From Amoebidium appalachense (taxonomy: Eukaryota > Ichthyosporea): a DNA stretch of 64,000 bases. This document shows, in pieces, positions 14,812-32,457 of the stretch (positions are counted from its first letter, which is position 1; each line of letters starts with the position of its first letter). Made by a program: the position numbers and the translations under genes. The DNA lies in contig CAVNZM010000001.1 of the NCBI GenBank assembly GCA_963693365.1, positions 19,654,001 to 19,718,000 on the forward strand. The letters are read 5' to 3'. Below the pieces are notes generated by a model. That model saw only the letters and a program-made list of their open reading frames with translations, did not search any database and was not told the DNA's origin.

Positions 14812-17232
14812 AAAAAAAAAAAAAAACGCTGAAAAAAAACAGAGACAGGTGACACACAGGACAGCACATTTTCGCTGGATGGCGACCCCCTTGGGATGTC
14901 ACCGTGGGCCAGTCCAGCAGCAAGCAGCCCCTCTGGCCAGCCCGACAAGAAGACACGGCTGTCAGAGAAAAGACGCAGAGAGGCCGAGAAGAGGTGCTGG
15001 CTTGCGCTGTCTCCCTTTGCCCTCTACTTAAAAACAGTTAATTTATTATTCATATCATGTTGGTTGAGGTAGCAAGTACGGCCAGCGATCTTTCCAAGTT
15101 ATTAACTATGTTTGGAATACAACATGGGTAGGGGCAGTGAAGGTGGTAGCGCGGAAAAGGAAGAATGGAAGAAGAAAACGTTGGGGAAGGGGGATGATTG
15201 TGTAAAGCAGATGTGCCACATCTTCTTCGTTTTTTATATTTTCACATTCTTCAGAGTACCACGTGTACAAGCTTCCCGATATACCCCCCCCCCCCCCCTC
15301 CCCCCTCCCCCTTCCCCCCCCCCCCCCCCCCCCCCCCCAGAAAAAAAAACAAAAAAAAATAATAAAATAAAATAATAAAATAAAAAACCTACCCACCCAC
15401 GATTCCCTCCGTCTTCTTCTCCGAAATCTAATTTAGAGCAAATTCTCGAATCAATAACATTCACACGCACAAAAAGCCCTACATACACAACTAACATTTT
15501 CCATACGCGCACGAATCAAAAGCACACACACCGGGACACACAACTCTCACATGTTCACAACCCTCTCCCCCCTCCCCCGTCGCCTGCCCCTCCCCCCCCC
15601 CCCCCCCCCCTCCCCCCCTCCCCCCACCCTACCCTCTCCCGTCCCGGCAACCCCCCCCCCCCCCCCAAAAAAAAAAGTCACTTTGCAGTGCTGCGGCAGC
15701 TGCTGCCTGATGACGATGGCCAGCGGCCCACAGGCAAGAAGAGGGGGAGGGGGGGCAAGGAGACCAAGGCGGACATCATACGCAGGTGTGTGTTTTGTGT
15801 AGTGTAGTATACAGTGACGGTGTGTGTGTGCGGGCGCGTGCGTGTGCAAGTGCGTCTGTGTGTGTGTGGGTGTGTCTTTTGTTTTTGTTGCCTTATTCCA
15901 CACTGTCCACTCTTGGTGCGACGCGATGCACACGTGCGAATGTGTGTGGACATGGCTAGGTGGAGCTGTGGACGAAAATTCTAGCCAAACTGATATGAGA
16001 ATAATCATGAAAAAATCTGCTGCATTCTACTTTCGTCTCTCTCACTGGCCTGACCCTTCGGTGACTTCATTGATACCCAATATACCCATTTCCTACCAAA
16101 CAACCCCCCCCCCCCCCCCCCCCCCCCATCAGGACGGTGGGGTACATCTCGCAACTGCAAAAGGACATAAACACGGCAAGTGGAGACTTTGAACGGCTGC
16201 TGCAGGAGAACAGCACCCTCAGAGCACGGTGGGTGTAACGTGCACGTGTTTTTCGGTTGTGCATGTGTGTGCTGTTGTGCGCCTGGTACTTTTCTTGTTT
16301 GCTTGTGCGCGTGTCATAAATTTGCATGTGTGCGGTTTGGGTTCTGTACCCATTGAATCCAATGTGCAAGATGTACACATGTATACACACTTAAGCACAG
16401 ATATACACACTTAAATACGTGTAAACACATGTAAACACAAGTGCACGTAAATGCAGGTTTACCCAAGTACGGTGGGAATTGGTGGGGTGGATGTGTGGGC
16501 ATTTGTTGTCGAGGGACGAGAGTTTCTGAGAGATTTGGCTTAGATGCTATGGCTATTAATAGATCGGGGGCTGAGTATTGGTGCAAACAGTGTTGCTGAT
16601 CTTCACCCAATCAGATTCGACCAGCTGGTGGGGTCTGCACTCGAGCTGACGCCCACGACCACGGAGCAGCCATCCCCCCTGCTGTGGAGCGCACAGGGAC
16701 AGACTCACAGGTGCGCGCCCGTGCGTGTGTGTTGTGTTTGTGTGTGTTTGTGTGTGTGTGTGTCTATGTGTCACGGTGTGTGTGTGTGTGTGTGTGTGCG
16801 TGTGCGTTCGCGTGCATGTGTGTGCATGCATGTGCGTGTGTGTGCGTCCATGCGCGCTTGTGGTCGTAGGCATATGTGCTCTAAATCGTGTGTGTGCATG
16901 TCTATAAACCAAGGAAGAGCGCACAAGATCTGAGCCTCTTCACGTGTGCCAAATTTCCACACCTGCATGCACATTGGTACAAGCACAGGGAGCCTGAGAA
17001 TATTCCTTGTCTTGAGTGCAAAAATGGATTTTGTTTTCTCTGTCTTCCCGCTCATGCTCGCGCAATCTCAAGCTTTACCATCCATGTTGCCTCATGTATC
17101 CTGTTAATGCCTCCCCCCCCCCCCCCCCTTTTAATCTTACTTAAGCTTTTTGGCACATGCACCCTAGCAACGCAGTATTTAGGTCATCAGTCCTGGTTTT
17201 GCTAACACCCCCCCCCCCCCCTCCCCCCCCCC

Positions 17233-17270
<38 letters not shown>

Positions 17271-17652
17271 CCTTCCTCCCCCTGAACCATTGGCCCATCC
17301 CTCGCTTTCCACCCCTTTCATCCTGCGCCGCCACAAAATCCATTGCCGGAGCTCCCCCTCCCCCCCCCCCCCCCCCCCAAACCCCACAACCCCCGCTCCT
17401 CCTACCCTGCCTGCCCCCCATCCCCACAAAACCGTAACTCCATTATCAACCCTGCCAGCCACCCATCCCCTTGGCCCGACCCCCCTGCCCCCTTGCCCGG
17501 GCCCCTACCCCGGGAGCACCCTGCCCATAACCCCGTTGGGAGATCCGGATCCGCGTGGGAGCTTGGGCCTGGCTTGGAGCTGAATGCTGGGTGGCTGGGT
17601 GGTGATGTGCCGATCAACGACCACTTTTACCAGGCAAGTAGCAGCTCCCCCC

Positions 17653-17689
<37 letters not shown>

Positions 17690-17713
17690 ATATAAAAAAA
17701 AATATCATTATAT

Positions 17714-17753
<40 letters not shown>

Positions 17754-17819
17754 TTACCAGGCAAGTAGCAGCTCCCCCCCCCCCCAAAAAAAAAAAAAAA
17801 AAAAAAAAAATCATTATAT

Positions 17820-17859
<40 letters not shown>

Positions 17860-17873
17860 TTACCAGGCCGCTA

Positions 17874-17904
<31 letters not shown>

Positions 17905-17929
17905 ATAATAATAAAAAAAATCATTATAT

Positions 17930-18023
<94 letters not shown>

Positions 18024-18336
18024 GCGCGCGCGCGCGCGCGCACGCACACACATTCGCACACACATGCACACACAGTACCATAGCTATTGCCTCCATCGCA
18101 TCCCCCTCCATGTGTTTTTTTTCTTAGGGGGAGGGGAAAAAACTGAGACTGTGGGACGATTGCGCCCATAGATGATCGAATTTATACCTGGGCCTTTTGT
18201 GCATTTGCACACCGTGCACATGGGTACCGTGCCACAGACGGGTCGATAACATATACTATCACCACAGGAGCTTGTGCAGTCTATGCGGCAAGACACCCAC
18301 TCCAGCCATCAGCATCATTTCGGGACCCAGTACTAG
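13826..18336 (+). CDS. bHLH-leucine zipper transcription factor, seven exons
   Basis: Exons 13826-13907, 14849-14993, 15678-15785, 16133-16228, 16615-16710, 17459-17633 and 18268-18336 (TAG) join in phase to about 256 residues. The basic region ends exon 2 (KKTRLSEKRRREAEK) and helix 1 opens exon 3 (SHFAVLRQLLP). A basic loop of about 20 residues follows, then helix 2 (KADIIRRTVGYISQLQ) spans exons 3-4 and runs into a zipper-like helix ending LLQENSTLRA. The E-box-reading glutamate and the class B arginine are present, but the usual histidine is replaced. Such proteins dimerise and bind CACGTG in the nucleus. Introns 1 and 6 begin with GC (AG|GCAAGT), so gene finders may miss them. The start at 13826 is the first ATG after a possible acceptor at 13817, so an extra 5' exon cannot be excluded. 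The subfamily is not identified. Confidence 0.8.
17622..17990 (+). repeat. Three tandem copies of an exon-end/intron-start segment
   Basis: A unit of about 110 bases occurs three times: exon end (TTTTACCAG), intron start (GCAAGTAGCAGCTC), C-run, A-run, TCATTATATGTACACAC and a CA array. Copies start near 17622, 17750 and 17857. The second keeps AG|GCAAGT; the third has lost it. The array lies at the start of intron 6 of the bHLH gene and ends in a long CA/CG alternating tract (17936-18050). Confidence 0.85.
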
Positions 18337-18602
18337 GGGGGTCCATGCCGACTGGCCCGGAAAACTCTGATGATCGGAAAAAAGAGGCAAATGAAATTAG
18401 AGCAGCCTTGGAGGAGATTTTTTTTTTTTAAAAGGTGGCTGTTCGAAGTTCTTTTTTGTTATACCTAAAACAGCATTCATTTAGCCGTATTGGGGTCGCG
18501 GGTTAGTATTAATGAGCTGTACAACAAGGTGGAGTTATCATGATGGTCTAGGAATCGAGTGGCATAGTGAATCTGTGTTCTGAGATAGGATTTTGTATCG
18601 AG

Positions 18603-19325
18603 GTGGAGGATGAGTGGCGGGGGCTAGTGTTCGGGGTGGTGAGTGGTATACATGTGCATTTGTGTTATGAACTGTGTGTGTGTGTGTGTGTGTGTTTTTG
18701 TGTGTGTGTGTGTGTGTTTTGTGTGTGTTTGTGGTGGTACATGTACATCAGTGGTGCGAAGGTGGGTGGGAGGGGGAGGGGGGGGAGGGGGGGGGGGGAA
18801 TAATATTATGAATCTGGCTACAACGAAATTATTACTAATTATTATAGTTATCCGGGTAGATACATACACATTCATACTGGCTGGTTCCAGCATGTTCCAC
18901 ACTGGCTGCGGTCTGCAGCAGAGTGCTAGCGCCCCACCCCGGTATATGGTGGAGGATGAGTGGCGGGGGCTAGTGTTCGGGGTGGTGAGTGGTATACATG
19001 TGCATTTGTGTTATGAACTGTCTGTGTGTGTGTGTGTGTTTTTGTGTGTGTGTGTGTGTGTTTTGTGTGTGTTTGTGGTGGTACATGTACATCAGTGGTG
19101 CGAAGGTGGGTGGGAGGGGGAGGGGGGAAGGGTGGGTGGGTGGGTGGGGGGGGGGGGGGGGGGGGGGGGGAGATAATATTATGAATCTGGCTACAACGAA
19201 ATTATTACTATTTATTATAGTTATCCGGGTAGATACATACACATTCATACTGGCTGGTTCCAGCATGTTCCGCACTGGCTGCGGTCTGCGGCAGAGTGCT
19301 AACACCCCACCACTGCACCCCGGTA
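18603..19325. repeat. Tandem duplication, 346-base unit
   Basis: The unit starting GTGGAGGATGAG at 18603 recurs at 18949. Both copies contain a GT array, a G-rich block, AATATTATGAATCTGGC, and a GCTGGTTCCAGCATGTTCC segment. They differ by a few substitutions and by microsatellite length. No coding function was recognised. Confidence 0.9.
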
Positions 19326-21683
19326 TGTCCGTGGCATAACCCGAGCAGGCCCCCGGCCAGGTGGCTCTCATATTCAATACATCTGCGGTCGGCTGAGAGA
19401 GAAGGTGTTTGAGAACACGGGCATGTATTCCCTATCTGCATATGTAGCCCGTGTGTTCTCTGCCGACTTATTGCTCTGTTGGGCTAATGGCTAGACACCG
19501 AGGCTGTTGAAAAGACCGGTTATGTGCATCCTGGAAAACGTGACGTATGGCATATTCTGGTTATCTGCAAGACTCACAGATGTTGTAATGCACTTGGTTA
19601 CCAAACTGTTTTATCCCCGGTTCGAGGTGAAACTTACGACTCATGTTACAAAGAAGTATGGTGGATTTCAAGTGCCTTTCACGTTTGAAGATCCAGAGAA
19701 AATGCCCGGAATCGTGCAGCTGAATGCATGCATGGGTGCATCTGCAATTGGTGCAATTGCCATGGCGGCCGTTGTGAGCATGCATCGCGTGGAAATTGTT
19801 TACAAATGGGTTCCGAATACCAGCCGCATGAGCATTCGTGCATGCAGGTAGGTATGGACATTCATAACACCAAAACGCACACCCTTCGCCCCCGCGGTAC
19901 CCGGTGTAGCCGCAACAAACCCGGCAACAGTTGCAAGCGCGGCAACAACAACTTTCAACATTGGAGACCCATGGGTCTCCTAAAACATAAAGAATAGAAG
20001 TAAAACCCGAACTTCCGCGGAAAAACAAAATCAACTACACGGCACAGGCATACCTGACAAAAGTATTTATGCCATTATAACGTAGAAAAATATACATTTA
20101 GTTGATTAAACAACTATATATCGCACTTTGAAAATTGCCTAAAGTTTACTAAACCTCAAGTTTAGATTTTTTTTTTTGACAATTGTTTTTCTTTCACTTC
20201 GATCTCTTAGCTGTTACGTCAACTTTTTTTTCCCGATTCTTCACCATGGCAGGTATATAAAGGCTTTCGTTTCTTCTTTTTGTGGTGGGACTCAGGGGAA
20301 CGTGACTGCAGCGTGTGTGTGGTGTGGCCTGGTGTATTCCTACTGCTGTGAGAGTGTAGGGGCATCTCCCTTTCGCGGAGTTTCTCGCTTGAGAAGTGGT
20401 TTCTTCAACGCCTGGTGGTCCACTACAACCTATGGTAACTTCTACATGCTGTCTACGCTTCTACGCGATCTATTGGCGGTGGGCTGCTGCAACTTCTTCA
20501 GCTACTTCTGCGCTGCGTGAGTGGAGGGGCGGCTACTTGGTCGTCGGGGAGCTTTCCAAGTGATTGCCAGTCCTTAGCCTCCAGTCGTATGGCAATGACC
20601 GGGTTTGCTTGCATGCATTCTGTAATTGTGTTTTTCTGTGTGTCCTGCCACAACTAGGCCACCTTATCAGAGAGCTAGATGCAGTTTCTCCGGGTTATCT
20701 AGGGGCCGGGCCCGTTGGGATTGTTTTTAGCTCAGATTTGGTCTGCATGGCTCTTTTAGAGGCTGGCTTGCTTGCTGTGCCTCGGTAGGTTTTGAGGGGG
20801 GCCTGTTGGGAAGCAGCAGTAATGATGTCTTCTTGCAATTGCGGAGTGTGGTGTGGTCAACATCGATGCATATGACTAGTTGGAGCAAACTAGTTTCACG
20901 CATACACGTACACTTAAGGTATTGCCCGCTGGTGTCCTTTGTCACTTGTCGCTTTATTTTTATTTCGTAGCTTTGGCTTTTTCAGTTCTATTGGTGGGTA
21001 CCTATGTAGCCTGTGGCTGCACGTTGCCTTCATCAACGCATCAATAAAACCGAGTCAAAAGAAAAAAATTGTTTTTGTTGAAGGAGCCATCAGTAACCCC
21101 ACAAATTGAGGTGTTGGGGGACTAGGCTTGGTGCGGACCTGACCAATGTGCCATCTTTTACTTTAGCCATTTGTGGTTATTTATTTTCCAGACATGTCGC
21201 CTGTCTCAGCTGCCTGTCTCGTGAATCGTCTCCTGTCACGGTGAGCCTGGCTGTAGACGGTGTTTTACTCAACTCTGAAGAACAACATGTGTACACCTGT
21301 CTCGAGCGTTTGACTTTGCCCGATCAGTGCAAACGTTCGGGGGCAAACAGCGTTACTTTGCAGAAGAAAGTTCATAGTATAAGAGCACATAAGCATTCGG
21401 ACCCATCTATGCACATGCCCATCAAGGTTACACGAACACGCACATGTGCAACACCACCAACACATGTACACCACAACCGTAAACGGCACAACAACAAGTA
21501 GGTTTTAGCCTAGCCACACAACAGTCCACAGGCACTGAACACTGATGGAAAATATCACAGTGAAGGACCAGGCAATCGTCTAGAGGTACGTTGAGGATGG
21601 AAGATTGGGCGGGAAGAGTGAAGGGATGGGAGGTAGGGTTAGGGGAGGGGGAGGGGGGGGGGGAGGGGGGAGGGAGCCCGGTT

Positions 21684-21718
<35 letters not shown>

Positions 21719-22700
21719 CTGTGTACGGAGGAGGTTGGCGGTTAGGAGCCGGGCTGTGAGGGATTCCGAACGGAAGGATTTTAGAAAGATGGCTTCATTT
21801 TGGAGCGTCAGGAAGCGCGTTGGGGTAGGTCGAGGGCAGACAACCGGCGCCGTGGCTGGTGGCTGGGCGGGTGGATGGGTTTGGGAAGGCCAGCGGGGGA
21901 AGGATTTGTGCACATCACAGAGATTGAGTGGTCCTACCACACACATCTGTTCATAGGCACACAAGAAAAAGTTACAACGAAGCTGATCGTACAAACTGTT
22001 AAATGAGCGGACTGTGCACGCTTCACATGACACAACCTTCCCTTCTGCTTACATATTCTGGGCCGTGCGTGACTTGTATGCACTATAATTACAGTGACCT
22101 AACACGATTGCCCCCCCCCCCCCCCTCCCCCCCCCCCCCCCCCCCTCCACCTCCCCCGAGCCTCCCCCCCCCCTCCCCCCCCTCCCCCCATAAACTGCCG
22201 CCTTCTGCCACTCCGTGTCCGCCCTGTATTTGTGTGTGTGTGTTCGTACTTCGTACCGTGCAGCACACTCTTGCGCCTGCACTCCCATTCCCTCCCCTCC
22301 ACTGATCCTCTTTAACAGTGTGTTGCAGCGTGTTGTCGTTTTTTCTTGCCGAAAACTCCTGGTTTCCTATGCCTCTGGGCCCACCTCTCCTCCCTCCTTC
22401 CCCTTTAGCCCTTGGAACCTCCCCTTTCCCGTGCTTTTGTTTGTCTTGCTTCTTTATTTTCTTTTTTTTGCCTCCCCTTTCGCTTTATACCTTCTTACGT
22501 GCATGTTTTTCAAGTCGGCATAAGCACCCGAGTGTTGATGTTTCCACAGTTTCTTCATTCCCTGCATGTCTCCTCGCCCCTATCCTTGTCTTCAACCCCC
22601 TGCCCCCCCCCCCCCCCCCCCCCCCCCTCCCCCCCCTCCCTCCCCCTCCCCCCCTCCCCCCGCCTCCTCCTCCTCTTTTCCCATGCCCGCTATGCCTAAC
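19326..22700. other. No confident gene; possible transcription unit 20254-21048
   Basis: A TATATAAAG motif at 20254-20262 and an AATAAA at 21043-21048 on the plus strand could bound a transcript of about 0.8 kb, but its open frames resemble nothing known. G- and C-runs lie at 21688-21718 and 22112-22145. The last part may hold 5' untranslated exons of the TAF12 gene. Confidence 0.3.
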
Positions 22701-22727
22701 CTCGTCCTTGCAGGCCACCTGCCTAAT

Positions 22728-28519
<5,792 letters not shown>

Positions 28520-29510
28520 TTCAGTAGATCCACGTTTTATGCATGTATGGTTCGATGGTATGAAGGGCACGTAGTGTAAATTAGGTGAATCATCAGGCTG
28601 CGAAGGTGGTGTTCCGCGTGGCTGTGTTTGTAGATGACTTCGTGAGAAACTCCGGACTTGCAGGGTGCATGTAATTTAACCGGAAGCGGCTACCGGCTGG
28701 CCCAGGCGGTATCACACTGTCTATCCTCTTAGCCACCCGTGGAGAAACTATTGGCAGATTGGCTGCATATAGCTAGGCAGAGCAACAGTGAAGAATGCAT
28801 CACATCACTCACATAGATGGGTTGCACTTGTATGTTGGAGTGACATGCATAATAGGATTTGACTGGACACAGCGATCTAGCAGCATGCCCCAGCCCAGAG
28901 AACTTTTATAAAGGAACAATAAGACTATTTGACCAGTGCTGTTGTTCGATATCTCCACTTACACGTACTGTCCTTCTGCGTTGAACCCGCTGACGTCGAC
29001 ATGCGTCGTGCGATGCAATGCAATGGCGTCCATGAATGCGCATCATTTGCAGTGTGACCAGAAGTATACCAGCGCAGCACAGGTCGGCATCGTTATTCTT
29101 TGCGCTTCCCTGTTTTTTTTTTTTTTGGAAAATGGATAAAGGATACTCGATATGCACAACAGTTCGAACAACTGTTGTTTTCGTATACATAACATCGTGA
29201 TAAGAATCGTAATAGTCTGCAGTTCGTGACCGCCAGTAATAGTGTTCAGCTAACCTTATATGGATAAAGCAAAGTTACAAGGATTCAAGCCATTGGTTGG
29301 GTCTTTGGTTGGGAAAGACCCCTTTTGCCGAATATGGATAACAGATCATACACTGCTGTAGGCGGCGGTCAGGAATTGGCGCGCTCTTTACTGGTCACAA
29401 CCAGTCCGGGAAGGCCATGAGCAGCATTGCCGAGCACACTGGAATACGGGAATGTTTGCGGTAACGTAGTCGCACTAGGGGGGCAGGGGGCCAGGCCCCA
29501 AGTGTTTAAA
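28520..29510. other. Spacer between TAF12 and the DDE transposase gene
   Basis: Non-repetitive DNA with no supported gene. It should contain the TAF12 3' end and the left flank of the transposon. No terminal inverted repeat matching the right flank was identified by eye. Confidence 0.4.
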
Positions 29511-31247
29511 ATGAAGCCAGGCTGCCCTAAGGGCACAACACAGCGCCCTGGGCATAAAACAGGCGGAGCTAGGGAGGGAGCTGGGCGCAAAAAAAAAGAT
29601 GCTGCATTTGTTCAGCCTTTAGCGAACTTTGCAGATTTTGGGAAGGCAAACAAAGCTGTTTTGCAGGAACTAAACGTAAACGCACAACCCGAACAGCCCC
29701 CTCTATCTAAGGTCGCCGATATAAGGGCCCGTGTAGTTGAGGCAGGTGGCGTCCATTCGTTACCAAGAGAAATGGATCGGGCCCCTGCTCCACACCCACC
29801 AGACATACAGGTGCAACCCGACGAGGAACCTCTGCTCAATGCAGCAGCAGATGCGTACCGGGTAGACGAGGATGAAGGGGAGGAAGAGGGAGAAGATAAT
29901 ACGGACGGGGATGACGGTGGAGAGGAGTTTTCTGACGCGGCGGGCGAAACAATCAAGTCGCACCTGCACACAGTGAAAGAGAGTCTCAAAGATGAGAAGA
30001 CGCCTGTGGGGTGGCATCTTCCACCTCCCATTATAGGCTTTAAATTTGGGGGCGATCCAGCGCCTTTCTACAAACCCAGATGTTTTGCCTGGCTTCCGGA
30101 AAGGTTGTCTCCCGGTTTCATGGTGCCGTGCCCCTTCGATGATCACTACGTGGACCCCCACAACCACCCCAACCCACACCGTACTTCTCGCAATGGGTTC
30201 ATGAGCAACCCCGTCGGACGGCGTGTTATCGACTTTGACAGCTGCTACTACATTATCACGGCCCGGTACTTTTGTGACACATGCCAAAAAAACTTTGCCG
30301 GCACAAACCCCCAGACAATTAAACGCCTCCCACTCTTCATGCGTGATCAGTTTCCGGCCTACCTTAGCCACCGCAGTGGGCTCGACCTAAAGGTGGTAAC
30401 ATTGTTGCGTGCACTGGCAGACAAAGGTGTGGGCCCAAACGCCTTTGCCACCCTCCTCTCGGAGCTCCACAAGCAGCGATACGACGAGCAGCGGCTCCTG
30501 TATTACTCGAGGGCGCTGCATTGGACCAAGTATGAACTCAAAAAGCGTAACGATTTCCGCCCCCACGACCAGCGCCTGACAGAACTTCCCCCAGAGGAGC
30601 AGGCGGCTAAGTTCTCGGCGTTTGGTGACAAAAATGGTTATGCTGGACATGTGCCTTCAGGCAAGTGTGCACTGCATTTTGGGTGTGTAAATGGTCCACA
30701 TTGTTTTGTATGCACGTGCTTGGGCATTTTTTGGGTTGGCTTGGTAGGGTTTTGTTTTATTTATTTTTTATTTTTTTTTTATGGGGGGGGGGGGACTTGG
30801 AAATGGGTTTTGGAAGTGTGGTCAATAAGTTTCTATTATGGTGGTGGTGGATGTGTGGTGGTGGATGTGCGCCTGTGAGTGTGCGTGTACTTGTGGGTCC
30901 GTGTGTGTGTGTGTGTGTGTGGTGGGGGGGGGGGGGGGGGGGGAGGGGGGGAGGGGGGACATGGTGATGGATTAGGTGGTGGTGGTGGCAATCAGTCATG
31001 GTGGTGGTGGTGGTGGTGGGGGGGGGGGGGGGGGCGGGGGGGGGGGGGGGGGCAGAGGGATCATCAGAGGGGTGAAAGCATAACGGTCCATGTACCAGTG
31101 AGTGTGCTTGGGAAATCGTGTAGAACTGTTATGCCTGAAATTAGATGGTGGGTGTGTGCATGTGTGTCTGTGTGTGTTGGGGGAAAGGAGGTGGAGAGCG
31201 GGGGGGGGGGGGGGGGGGGGGGGGGGGGAGGGGGGGGGGAAGGAGGT

Positions 31248-31286
<39 letters not shown>

Positions 31287-31450
31287 TGGTGGTAGACTGG
31301 ATCTTGGTGGCGGTACTTAATGGTTATTATAGTAGTGGCAGGAGGGTGTGGGGGGAAGGGCAAACGGACGTGCAGGGGACAAACTGCAGATGGGGTATAA
31401 AGGGGAAAGAAGGTGAAAGTTGGTGCAATGACTTGGAGGGTTTGCGCGCG

Positions 31451-31499
<49 letters not shown>

Positions 31500-31952
31500 A
31501 ACGGCCGGAGATGGGTGTGTAGCGTTTTTGAGATGGGAAAAGCCATACAGACTAACGAAAATACAGAGGTGAGATGAACACGAGGGACTAGAGGGAATAG
31601 GGGGGATGGTCCTTGATGGGAGGGTGGTGGAGTTCTAACAATATTTGGGGTGCAGGCAAATACCTGAGTGCCGTGTATACTGAGTTCAGCGACCGCACGG
31701 CAAAGTACCAGAGCCTGGACACGCAGCTCAAGCCCGTAAACAACGTGCTCAAGGCCGACCACACCTTCCAAATTGGGAAGCTCACCGGCATCAATGGGGA
31801 GCCTCTGTACCGAGGCCTATGGACTTGTGTAAACGAGCTTGGCGGTGTGTGGTCCCTCCTCTTCTCCCCCCTCCCCCCACTCTCCCCCAGGCCCCCTCTC
31901 CCCCCCCCCCTCCCCCCCCCCCCCCCACACGCCCACCCGCCCCCCCCCCCCC

Positions 31953-31983
<31 letters not shown>

Positions 31984-32220
31984 ACACAGGCCCCCCCTCC
32001 CCCCCACCCCCCCCTCCCCCCTCTAGGGCCTTTAAATCTCTTAGGCTCCACATTTAATGGGAACACACACTGTGAGTAGAGGTGTGTAGTATGTGGGTTT
32101 TGGGGACAATTCTTGCCCTGTCGAGCAAAAACTAGGAAGCTCCAGATATGTGTGTATGATGTGTTTTTGCTGGGTAGAGATTGGGGTGGGCTGGGGTGGA
32201 GCTTTCTTTTGGCGGGGAAT

Positions 32221-32288
<68 letters not shown>

Positions 32289-32412
32289 AGCTTCTGCCAA
32301 GCAGAATGGGAGTAGGGGCCAGTGATTGCAAGGGATGCAGGGGGGGGGGGGGGGGGTGGAGACACCACCGTGGGGGTTGAAGGTAGAGAGGGCAAGAGGC
32401 CCGGGGTGGGGT

Positions 32413-32457
<45 letters not shown>

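Noticed and set aside
19615-19640. GGTTCGAGG resembling a tRNA B box
   Set aside because: No matching A box, acceptor stem or anticodon arm could be formed around it.
22400-22700. Proline-rich frames just upstream of TAF12 as coding exons
   Set aside because: They are C-run translations; the likely acceptor and ATG lie after them at 22713 and 22728.
29427-29510. N-terminal extension of the DDE transposase before the ATG at 29511
   Set aside because: The upstream part begins at a TTG, not ATG. The ATG at 29511 has an A-rich context and starts the family-typical basic sequence.
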